Shown here: positions 1 to 11,000 of the stretch, piece by piece | Layout: each line of letters opens with the position of its first letter | Position numbering within the stretch: the stretch's first letter is position 1 | Assembly (NCBI GenBank): GCA_026182355.1 | Contig: JAPFBL010000049.1 | Span: 2,622,501 to 2,686,500, forward strand | DNA length: 64,000 nt | Origin: Hermatobates lingyangjiaoensis | Lineage: Eukaryota > Arthropoda > Insecta > Hemiptera > Hermatobatidae | Direction of reading: 5' to 3' | Program-made: the position numbers and the translations under genes | Notes under the pieces: generated by a model | What the model was told of the DNA's origin: nothing | Databases searched by the model: none | What the model saw: the letters and a program-made list of their open reading frames with translations, nothing else

Positions 1-261
1 AAAAAGTATAATTCAAATTGTAAAAAAAATTGTTAAATTAAATTAACTAGCTACGTAAACAAATATAATAAACTTTCAACCCCATTAAAAAAATAGTTTT
101 GAAAAATTTAAAATTTTTTTTTTAATTTGCAATTATTACAGTTGAAAAATCTGTTTATAACAGTATTACACACATTAAACATAAAAACAATATCGACCTT
201 TAAAACTCATTATCGTAGAAAATTTTAGATTTGTTGTTAGTTTTTTATAGTTTTTTTAGTT

Positions 262-342
262 TTACCCCCTCATAAAGTCGCCCCCTGGTACGTGCCGCCC
301 CGGGTGGACCACCCCTCCCACCCCTTCCTTGCTGCGCCGCTG
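262..342. mobile_element. GC-rich terminus of an unclassified DNA transposon
   Basis: A sharply GC-rich block in AT-rich DNA. Read on the minus strand it begins CAGCGGCGCAGCAAGG and runs into G-rich sequence. This resembles the ends of hAT-type nonautonomous elements, which usually start CAG. The other end would lie left of the window or be lost, so the class is inference. Confidence 0.35.
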
Positions 343-1859
343 CTATCATATTACATTTTCTGATAGAAGTTCTTATGAGATGATATTCAATCGTGCAGAT
401 GTTCTTCGATGTGATAGTGGCTTGTTAAGAATCCCTCTGTTATCCTTACTTAATTTATGTGGAGGATCAACAATACGAGTAACTTGTTAGCTTCGTGAAA
501 GGTTCCTTAACCAAGAGCCTTACTTGTTTTTATATACATATTCAACACTAGCGTATTCTTCATTATTTCCATTACTAAAGTACTTTGCTTATGAGCCTAT
601 GTATATTTTTAACCCAGTACTCTTGGTCTTTTGCTCACTTTTAGCTGCTGCAAATATGTAATCAAATCATTTTACCAAATCCCCTAATCTATTACCGATA
701 GAATATAACCATGTGCACCTGTATGCTAACTAGAAAAAAGGACTGGTATATTTTGTTGTCCTTCTAAAATGTCACTGTAGGCACTTTCTCCGGGTAGCAT
801 AAGGATCTAAAACAACGTTCAAGTGTTCTTTTCTAGGCGTAACTACCAATACGAAACGTTTTTAGCATCATGAAAAACGGTGCACCCTATAAAAGAGCGT
901 TTACTAGCTTAAAGTGATACGTCAATTGATATAGCCATGTTTAATACACTGGCTCACATTATGTCAGCGCAACTACGCAACAGTGAGCACAGTTAGGACT
1001 TGAATGGCTTGGCACGCGCCGTTAATGTAACTAATAATTTACAGCGTTTAGTGACAAATTATATTAATGAGAATAAAACTGATAAAATATATTTGTTTAT
1101 TAATTAATTGCAAATTTTTTATTTAAGATCTGACTTTAATACGGTTCAGAAATAAAGAGGTTAGTAAGTCTGTGGATTCAATGTACAAATAAAAGGGAAT
1201 CAATAATTAGTCAATGGTAATAATCAATCAATTTTTAAAAGTTCAAACCATAATGAATAATGTTCATGAACTATAAATGAATGGCAGTGAGGGCATTATT
1301 ATGAAACGCAAGACCCTGCAATGTGGAGGCCCAGGAGTAGTAAGGCATTCTATTTAGATTAACCCTACTTCAATTTGATCAAAAATACCCTCACAAAAAT
1401 ACCTTTATGTTCACATTTTGCACAGGGTGGCTCTCCCTATTAGTTACAATGTGAAATTCTTAAAAATTTGCAAATGTTGTTATTTATTTTTCTTTTCGGG
1501 TGGAATTACAAACAGCGCTATATATCATTTCTCTCTGTTAGCAATAACAGTAAAAATCGCAAAGAAAATTAAGTAAAAACTATTTGTAAATTTAAAATGT
1601 CCATAAAAATTTGCCCTTTAAAACAAAAACCAGAATAATTCTTAATCACCTCCTTATCGATAAATCCCACGCAGTAATTTTATAAATTTGATATAGGTTT
1701 GAAATATAGTTTTGAAAGGGAATATTTTGTAAATATTTTCTTCCATACATAGAATTGCTATTATATTTGAATAAGAATACAACACACATTATTTTTCTTT
1801 CTAGAAACTCAAAATTAAAGTTTGTGAGGAGAAAAAAAGAGCATCTGAAAATTGGATGA
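343..1859. other. AT-rich noncoding DNA
   Basis: No supported gene, RNA or repeat is seen here. Reading frames are short and show no recognisable protein motif. Confidence 0.5.
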
Positions 1860-2117
1860 CCTCAATTTGAATGACTGCAAAGATGGCCAGAGGCCTTGTA
1901 TATGATCAGACCCGACCCGTGGCTTGGGCGAACAATGGCAACAGCCCTGGGCTCCGCGCTTGTGGGAGACGACGGTAGTGATCTCGGACGAATAACCTGT
2001 TCACTCGATGTTTATAATGTCAAAATGATGTGGCAGGTTAACAGCTGCCACATCAGCCAAATTGGGTGTTTTTTTTCAACACAGTCACCCAACCCTTCAT
2101 CGGGACCCCATAGTTAA
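1860..2117. repeat. GC-rich island with two adjacent perfect hairpins
   Basis: The block is much more GC-rich than its surroundings and is probably a fragment of a repeat. Positions 2026-2036 (TGATGTGGCAG) pair perfectly with 2045-2055 around an 8-base loop. Directly after it, 2062-2068 (TTGGGTG) pairs with 2086-2092 around a T-rich loop. A 73-codon open frame covers the island but matches nothing I recognise, so I do not call it a gene. Confidence 0.4.
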
Positions 2118-2399
2118 AATGTGTTTCCTTACAGATTATCACTGTTTACACATTTATCACAACCTAAAATAATATAATATATCATATTAAGTAATGAATC
2201 ATATATCTTATTTTAACATTAAATATAACGTCAAGTAAGATCAGTATATATTTAAATTAACAATAATAAACAATTTTTTCCTAACAATTAAAGTAGTTAT
2301 AATAGTTCATTGTTTTTATACTTTTAATATTAGTCCAGCTTAATAATTGAGTAAGAAATTTATAACTTCTACATGTTTGAATCCATCTTATTCACTCAT

Positions 2400-3420
2400 T
2401 TCTGAAAGGGTTCATAGTGTCTTTTCACTGTATTTCTCAGGCCATTTACCAAGAGAGGTCTGCACCTCTCTAAAAAGGTCCTTTTAATGAGACAGTTGAC
2501 ATTATATTCCTTCCTTCCAACAGTTGACACTCAAACAACAAGTGGTCCCATGTTTGATAAGCCGATCCACAAAGGCGAGCAGAGGAGCTTTCTGTAATTT
2601 TAAAACTCCTCAGATACTTATTACAGTTCCCATGCTGTTGAGTATTTGAGGTCCCACTGCTTTAGACTCTCCTGCCATAGCCTCTCTAGCCGTAATATTT
2701 TATTATTTTTAGTGCTTTGGTATACCCGTCGTTTCTTTCTGACATTTTTCCTTAGTCTTGTAAGTTCAGTCGGCCACCAGGGAACACTTCTTTTTCCTGA
2801 AACTTTATACTGTGGAATATTAGCGTTGCAAGCCTTTGTGACGGTGTGGTTTACCTTGTCTGCCAAAGCATCTAAATTGTTTGTACTATTGATGTATTTA
2901 GAAATAAGCTTGTCTGTTTGAGCAAAACTTAGGCACTGTTCAGAGTTTGGAATGTACCAATCAGAAACCATTTTTCTAAGCCCCTGCTTCAAAGTTCTCC
3001 CTAATAGTGCGTTCCACTTGTATTTATGACTAGTTTTCTTATTATTTGAGTAGGCATTTTGTTCCCCTACTCCTCGTTGGGAAATTAGGAAGGTAAGCAC
3101 CCGGTGATCGGAGAAATTTTGTTCATTATTTTGCCATGATTAGATAAAGCCCAACATTGCAGTGGTGCAAAAAGTTAAGTCTATTTTACTTTTACGACCC
3201 CAAACTTGGAATGATGATATTAATTACAGCCAGAGATCTTGTGGAAATTAAGTCCTTCATTAGGCGTCTTCTTCTGTTTGTTTTAATGTCATACCATGTG
3301 GTTGATCTCGTATTGCTATCGACTAGATGATCCTCCCAATCAGAACCTTTGTACAACACTTTATTTGTAGTCGAAAAACAAAACAAATAGCCTTGCAACT
3401 TTAGCGAAAATAAATTGACT
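2400..3420 (-). pseudogene. R1/Jockey-like LINE remnant lacking reverse transcriptase
   Basis: On the minus strand this region retains pieces of a non-LTR retrotransposon ORF2. From about 3400 to 3060 the endonuclease is legible in shifted frames: a DSNTRSTTW motif near 3300, then KSKIDLTF, then FSDHRVLTF with the catalytic Asp-His pair near 3100. From about 3060 to 2621 there is the usual linker with VPWWPTELTRLRKNVRKKRR. The whole reverse transcriptase is missing. The frame then resumes near 2590-2470 with a C-terminal zinc-knuckle-like stretch (CGSAYQTWDHLLFECQLL). Stops and frameshifts make it inactive. The motif order is typical of the R1/LOA/Jockey group; the exact clade cannot be fixed without alignment. 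Confidence 0.8.
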
Positions 3421-4267
3421 ATTCTGAGACTAAATAACTCGAACTATTTCATCATTACATTTTACATCAAATAGGAGTGAATTAACTTTTACTTTTTATG
3501 TCATGTTAATAGCACTATAGAGATAATCTGTGAAATTATTCCCTTTCAAAATGAACCTCATATTTAAGTTTAGACTTATTTAAAATAATAATGTTTAGTA
3601 ATTTATGATTTCCAACATTTTAAACAAATTTATTGCAATGAATGTGTATTCCAGATTGGATCATTTGATGTGAAATGGAGCCTAGAGTCAAATGGAACTA
3701 AAATAGTTTGTGTGCAATTTGATGCTTTCCTATGATTTAGTCAAATCATGAATGTTTCTAAAAACTAATTTTATTCATACAGTTAACAATAGTTTTAAAA
3801 TGTAAATTTTTTTAAACTTCTTAAATCGCTGAACCAATAAATATATTGTTTTTCTAGTGTACTTATTTTCTTCCTGGTTGTCACCAACTGAAAAGATAGC
3901 CTATTACTGTTCACAAGTCAGCTGAGCTATTACATTAATTTGTTTATTTTTTTCTTCAATACAGTAACAGTTCTGTAAGGCCGTTTGTTCACTATGTAAA
4001 CTCTTATAGATTACACTTAAATGAGTTTTATAAGATTTGATGTGTAAGTTAATAATAGTTAAAAACACAAAACAATCACAAATTAATAATTCATAACCCA
4101 TATTAATACTAACCAAGAAACTTAATAACTGAATGAGAGACAATTTGCATAATACCAAAATCTAATTATTAGCAAATTTCTCAAATTATTCATAAAGGCT
4201 GATATTATACTTTTTCTGAGTCCATGTACCACGAGCGATAATTCTTTCCAAAAAGATGTCTACTCTC
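3421..4267. other. AT-rich noncoding DNA
   Basis: Nothing recognisable is seen in this stretch beyond low-complexity AT-rich sequence. Confidence 0.45.
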
Positions 4268-4455
4268 TTACAAGTCCCACTCTTTTATTATACAATAAGT
4301 CACTCCAACAAGATATGGTCTCAAGTTTGAAATGTGGACCCACTCGGAAACAGGATCGTTCGTAATTTTTGAATGGCACTGATACTGCTTGCATTTCCCA
4401 TACTCATTAAGCAGACTGATCATATTAAATATTCCATGCCAGCTTTCAAGCATAC
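4268..4455 (-). other. Possible terminal exon of an unknown minus-strand gene
   Basis: An open frame of about 60 codons with a more protein-like composition than its surroundings (for example NEYGKCKQYQCHSK and VSEWVHISNLRPYLVG). It follows an acceptor-like GCAGCAG and ends just after an AATAAA on the minus strand. No family is recognised and no partner exon was found. It could equally be a transposon fragment or chance. Confidence 0.2.
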
Positions 4456-5858
4456 CTGCTGCTTCGGGAAGACTCGAATAAATTGAGTATAGATACTATG
4501 ATAATATTAACTACTATGACGTAAAAATATGTTATTTCTTTTAATAATTTGAACTTGGAATTGTTTCTTGAATTTAAGCCTACTGGAAAAAGGTAAGATA
4601 AATCAATTCAATTAGCATAATAATAATTGCATTACCCCTATTTTAAAAAGTCTATAGTCTTAAAAGAAAAGGACAGCATGGTTGTGCTTCAATTAAAGAA
4701 AATGCACTTAATTATGCATTATTATTATTAACCTTCATAATGATTATAATTAATGAAATATTGCCAAAAAGTGCTAAAATACATCCATTATATTAGTTGC
4801 CTAATTTTGGTAAATGTGAAAATACATTCGAAAGGCATATTGATTTCATGTTATTGAATATTAATATTATTCTTAATATTCAATGTTTTACTATCCTAAA
4901 CTGTTTATGTACGTAATATTAAAGTACATCTATTTTGATAAGGCATTAAAACTTCATCGCCAATTATTTTTAAAATTACAGTCTTTTTTGTCTCGTATAT
5001 ATTGAGACCAAATGCAGTTTTTATCAATAAGAACAGATCATATATACTACAGACCAGAGCTACATGTAAATGAATACCCTCCTCTGTGACGGGCGTGTTC
5101 ATGATTTTTACATCTCACATGAAAAATCTCAGGCTAAGGCCTAGATTAGAACCTCCAATATTCTCCAATGAAGACGGCAATATAAGAGGGAGTTTTGCTT
5201 CTACTGCCTTCGCTATCATTATAGAGTCTAGTTTTATACGATTATTGGTAAATAAACTATAGTCATTAAGAATCCAAATCAAACGATAAAAAATAATAAA
5301 CGTATTATTTAAAAAATGCAAGTCAATTTTTCTACATAAACAGGCCATTATCAGCAAAATAAGAATACTATCTGACTACAGTGTTGCTGTAATAGTGAAA
5401 TTTAATGCAACACAGTATTACTATAATACAGTGTTCCATTAAAAATGATTCTTTGATTGATTAGAAGTCCATGTCTAACTGCAAAGATACCTAATTCCCA
5501 TGTTTTTTTGTTATAAAAGGGGGCTTTTTTAAAAGAAAGATATATTATGAGTTTTTATGCAAATAATGTAAGAGTTTATACTTGAAATAACGCTACAGCT
5601 GTAGAAGCGACGCCTTACTTAATTAGTCTCGAATAATAAATCATTCATATGGGATGTAATTACATTAGAAATGGTAGACACATTAATCAAGATGAATGCT
5701 GGACGACAAACTTGAGTTTGTTTGAAATGAAAGTTGTCAAGTCCTTTTTAGACAGATTAAAATTAAAATTAGTAACAAGTTACTACACAGATATAGGGTA
5801 AACTGTTACGGAACATTTTTTGTATATCGTTCTCTTCTGATATTTCTTATAGCATAAT
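4456..5858. other. AT-rich noncoding DNA, possibly with decayed coding fragments
   Basis: Two short minus-strand frames (4905-5102 and 5115-5357) contain patches such as FGLNIYETKKTVIL that faintly recall reverse transcriptase tails. The similarity is too weak to name. No other feature is supported. Confidence 0.3.
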
Positions 5859-5939
5859 TTTCTTTGTGGTATCGCAAGGGGCCGGCTTGCGGCCTATGTG
5901 TGTTCTCTCTTGGGACGGCCACTGTAACCTAACCTAACC
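5859..5939 (-). mobile_element. 81-bp insertion with 11-bp target duplication and (TTAGG)3
   Basis: The sequence TATAGCATAAT occurs at 5848-5858 and again at 5940-5950, exactly flanking an 81-bp GC-rich insert. On the minus strand the insert starts with three TTAGG-like units and ends AAAGAAA against the second repeat, as a short retroposed sequence with an A-rich tail would. The source element is not identified. Confidence 0.6.
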
Positions 5940-5950
5940 TATAGCATAAT

Positions 5951-7482
5951 GTCATGTGCGAAAAGAGCTGGACAATATTAGCTGACTATTTACATTACCA
6001 TCGACTTCATTTATCACACACATTCATTAAGACAAAACAAAACAGTATTTAAGAATCACTAATACATTTCTTTTAACACATGCTCAAAGAATTTCAAAAT
6101 GAAAAACAAAAAGTAATTATAATGTGGTTAGTTAAATCCAGTTAATGAAATGCAAACTCTGAATTCACTAGCTGTGAATTCACTAAAGTGGATTTGAAAA
6201 CTCAAATATCGTACATAACCATAGATCGGTCACATCAGTAGATAGGTCACACTACCCTTGATTTGGGTCAAATATAGTCGTATTTGGGTTTGACTCACAT
6301 TTGGGTCACACTAAAATCTGGGAAATCAACTGCCATTGGAAAAAACAATCAACTTCAGTCATTTTTTAAACATTTATTAATACCACATTTTTTGAGTGAT
6401 TTCATTATCAACTTGTATTATGAAATTATCAAAGATGTAGTTACTGTAAAATCAAAAAGGATTGGAAATGGAAATATTATGCTATTTTAATTTAACAAAT
6501 GTATACATTTCTAACTGCAGCAGATCACTATAAAGCTGTGAATCGGTATGATCGTTTCATCCATGATTTGTATAGGTGAGAGCTTTCCAATGTTTAATAT
6601 ATATAAGCATTCTGGTACTTGGATTTAGATCTAAGCATTACCACAATGTAAACGAAGAATGTCGAAGTAGATAGGTCGCACTCCTATTCTTTTTAAACAA
6701 ATGTTGGTATAAAAGGTTCAATCAATCTACGAGTATGAAAGGTAAAGAAAAAAAAAGTTATATCATTATCGTTCCTTTTGACAATGGACACTGTATTTTT
6801 CAGTTTTACTCACCAAAAAATCTTTCAAAGTAAAAAAAATTGTAGTTCTCAGAAACATCGGCAATTTTTAATGCAAAAAGTTCACATTTCACTATTTATA
6901 ATTTATAAATATTTTTAAATTAGTCTACCTTAAAAAAAATCTACATAACAGCCATATTTCAACTTCATATTCTTCACAAACAAACAAAATGGTCACCACC
7001 TGCAAACTGCACTTGTAGAAGAATACTTATAAGTATTGTTAAAGTAAAACAAAAATAAAATTGTCCTTACTCAGGAAGTCTATTATGAAAATACTTGTTC
7101 GTATGAAGAAATATTTTCCAAAACTAATTCCACCGTAATAACCAGATTTTTTAACATTGTAATACCTACATTGTATATATAAAAATAATTGATTCACAAT
7201 TTTTCCCACTAAGTATTATAAATCCATCTTTAAACAAACAACAAAAGCAATTAATAACAATTAATTAGTCATATTTATATTAATATAAATGGGTTCTTAT
7301 TTTACAAATAACTCATCAAATTAAATAAAAAAATACCATTTACTATATTTCAATTACTGAATTATACAAAAACAATAGATCCTCCCAATATTGAAGCAAA
7401 AAAAGTAACTTCAACAGAAAAATGAATAACATATTTAAAGGACAATTAATTTTTCTTACACCTTCATTCATACTGTTCATAC
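5951..7482. other. AT-rich intergenic DNA downstream of ric3
   Basis: No gene or structured repeat is supported. Part of this stretch may be ric3 3' untranslated region if a distal polyadenylation site is used. Confidence 0.4.
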
Positions 7483-7540
7483 ACGGATATCTACGTATAT
7501 ATACGGATATCTACGTATATATACGGATATGTATGTATAT
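7483..7540. repeat. Short tandem repeat, 20-bp unit
   Basis: Nearly three units of about 20 bp (ATACGGATATCTACGTATAT) stand side by side, the last one diverged. It lies downstream of the ric3 stop codon. Confidence 0.75.
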
Positions 7541-7882
7541 CCTAAACAAAATCTGGATAGAATTCAAGGGCAGTTCACCTGTTCTTCATAAGTTGAAGGT
7601 CTAGACCTTGAGAAGACTAGACCGTTCTCAAAATAAAAACTTGACTAATATGCACAAAAAAATATATCTATAAAAGAATAGAGCGTGCATATAGATCGTT
7701 AAAGCATATTTCAAAGAAAACAACATTCAATTGGAATTCTTTCTTTATTAATGGAAATATATTATTACTTTTAAATTTGAAAAATTAACATATGTGGGAT
7801 GTGTTACAATTATGGGCTTAATTAATCACAAGTGCATTCCATACATATGAAACTGTAATATAGGGATAAACATTTGCACATT

Positions 7883-7888
7883 TTTATT
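7883..7888 (-). terminator. Candidate ric3 polyadenylation signal
   Basis: An AATAAA on the minus strand about 190 bases after the ric3 stop codon. In DNA this AT-rich the hexamer is common by chance; another lies near 7743-7748. Confidence 0.3.
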
Positions 7889-8075
7889 ATAATCTCCACA
7901 ATAAACAATTAAGGATAAAAAAATGCCAAACGAAACAAATGTAAAATATATTACACTTTTTTTTTTAATTTTCTTATGAATGACACATAAATTCAATCCC
8001 CTAGGTTCTTCCTTAACTTGAACTGCATTGGGAATAAACCACTAAATTAACCATCCATATTCACTATCCGGTATT

Positions 8076-8092
8076 TTATTTATCATCGCTAC
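8076..8092 (-). CDS. ric3: ric3 exon 9 (last codons and stop)
   Basis: Acceptor TTTTTCAG at 8093 opens the final codons GSDDK and a TAA at 8078-8076. The exon is tiny in coding terms, so the call depends on the acceptor and on the frame from exon 8. Confidence 0.6.
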
Positions 8093-11000
8093 CTGAAAAA
8101 CAAATAATATAATCCATAATAATTTTCCAGGAACTTGGAACACAGATATAATCCTATAAATAAAGAAACTACTATAATACATACATGGGCATTTGAATTT
8201 CTTTTAAATTTGATGTGATGCTGTCACTCACCAGTGGTTTCATGAGAGAAAACTGCAGATCGGGAATTGGAAGTATCATCTATTTCGCTCTAAAATTAAC
8301 ACACAAAAAATCTGAACAATAACAAAACTATGGAGGTGGCTGTAAATAAAACTAAAAATACTAATATTACTGGTTACATTACTTTTATTATAGTTATTAG
8401 GATCATACCTTGATTTCATGCTATGTAGATACATAGAGGTATTATCCTAACTAATTAATAAGGTTATCCTAATTGATCTAATAACAAATAACCTAGTCAT
8501 AAGAAGAAAAAATTGAACTGCTGTGAATTTTAATAAAATAAAAATATACAGCCTATTTTAAAATAAAAGAGAATCACAATAAACGATAAAAGAAAGGAGC
8601 GAAATTCTCGTACCGATTCTTGAATTCCAATCAAGGACAATGTAACTTTTCCAGACAAAATAACTTCATTTTCATCATCAGGTTCAGCCTGAGTCGTTGA
8701 GTCAGTTACTATAATCTGAGACTGATCCGGAATAACTCCTGGTAAGTATATGTTTTGTGGAGTTGAAGGACGGGGTGTAGATGGTCTACTATGCTTTCCA
8801 TTTTCCCAAGTTTCTGTAGTTTCCATACCAATAACCTTAACTTCACCTTTTCCATCTTCTACACTTCGTTCTTCAAATGCTTCTTTAGTAGTTACCTCAG
8901 TAGTGTCATCATCCAAAACACTCCTGTTTTTAATCTGAGTACTAGCAACATCTGATTCCTGGCACTAAAAAAAAAAAATTATAATCAAACAAAAGAATAT
9001 CTATACATCTTTTAATATGGACCAATAATGAGCTTAATTATGTTAATTATGAACTCATTGCACTCATCATGCAGACAAGAAACAACTCCACTAATATGAT
9101 TACAGTTTGGAACGCTAAAAAAAGAATAAAATAACATCAGGAATTGTGGTTCCTTCATATTTAAAAAAAGAAAAAAGTAAATAAAATGAAATTCAAACAT
9201 TTCTAGCTAGATCTTTCTAACTAAACGATGCATTCACTAACTTTCTATAAAAACATTCATATTTTTATTTAGCCACAATGTTATGTGACTACTACTAGAA
9301 TATCGATTTATTGTTAAAAATAAACATTCATGAAAGTGCAAATATACAATTAAACCTTACATACATAAAACACACGTATTTTATTTTTATATACGTATAA
9401 ATTGGAAGCACTTCTTTCAAACATGTATTCTTCAATCAAAACACCCTGCTAAAATCACAACTTTTCTAATCCATATTCTCTCCTACCAAATTTTCTTGAA
9501 TATGGAATTAACTGAAATTAATGATATTTAAGCCATATTTTTTAGAAAGAGTATACGACCTTTCGACACATAAGCGGCTGACGGCGCATGAGCAGTACAA
9601 GGGTCCACTGCGTTAGCGCAATCGATTATAGAATTTCTTTTTAACTTAATTTTTTCATTGATATTTGTCGTGCTAGGGATACCGTATATATTCTAAACTT
9701 GACAGTTTAACAGATGATTTAATATCTTTCATGAATATGAACAGACTACCAAAATTATTTTCTTAAATTTTAGCAAGTTTTGAGTTTCATTTTTTTTCAT
9801 CTTATCTATTGTTATTTAACATATCAATCAATAATGTTCAATTGGGTTTCCCTAATCACCTAGTGTACTGTACCACTCAAAAGATATCAGTTGATTGAGT
9901 CTGCTTGACATCCATTGCTCACTGGTACCAGCAACTTTTCCAAATTCCATCCATCCACCATGGTTATAAAAATTAGTGAGACTTTTCCTCAAATATGTAA
10001 AGATGCCTGGAGTAGAACGTTCGAGGGTACTCACTTTATCCATTAAGGCGTGGTTTTACGTTGGTTTGCTGCAGTACTCTCTGGTAATGAATACTGTGGT
10101 TCCCTTATTAACAATAATACGAAGACAACGTAGATAACTTTTGATAATCGCTAGTTCACACCCTCCTAAGATCTATCATAAGTCATAATCCATCAACAGC
10201 TCACCAAACGCCTAATCGACATTCAGTACTGTTCAACCCAAGAAGTATAACATCTCATGGGCTATGAAACTAGGGGTGTAATTGAATAAAAACTAAAAGA
10301 CAAAGCATTAAGAACAAAAAAGTTTTCCAAATGAGATACTTTTATCAACATATTTTTTCCCTTGATTTTCATAAGGTGGTGATGATCATCAATAATTTTT
10401 CTTGAGAAAGCATGTTTATCTTATACATACCAACTACATTTTCCCTTAGTTTCTATACACCTTCTTTCTAAACCGTGTTATGGAAACGAAACAAGAGATA
10501 AACTTCCTAACAAAATTACTCTCTTGGACCGCGAATAACTGACTGAACATTCTATAAATAACCACATTTGGTCATTGTCACTATTTTATAAGATAACTTC
10601 GAACATACTAACTATGGCTGTCATTCCTTGGGAAATTTCTCAAGATCATCGGATTTTTTTTTTTTTTTAAATCATTGAAACTTTGAAATTCTCACTACCA
10701 TTTGTATCATTTTCAATTTTTTAAACTTTAAAATTTAAATCAATATTGGGAAAAACTACAGGGCAAACTAGGTAATGAAGTTTATTTCGGTGATGAAGAC
10801 TGACTAATTTGGAAGCGTTAGACCCTAAAGTAGCTACTAATGTGCAGCAATCCACCTTCGAACCTTGTTTCAAACTCAATATAGCGGTCCAAATGGTAAT
10901 CGGAGGTCCTTTCATCAAATTCAAATAAAACTCCTTCTTCTTTTAATACAAGGTTTGAAGGATGGCTTAAATAATAGCAAATTCGTTCCATTAATACTTT

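Noticed and set aside
5925..5941. Interstitial telomere tract
   Set aside because: Only three TTAGG units, and they sit inside an insertion with its own target duplication, so they are better explained as part of that element.
8750..8938. Plus-strand frame over ric3 exon 7
   Set aside because: Antisense shadow of the real exon.
9852..10043. 63-codon minus-strand frame within ric3 intron 6
   Set aside because: Composition looks somewhat protein-like, but there is no known motif, and its splice phase cannot be tied to ric3.
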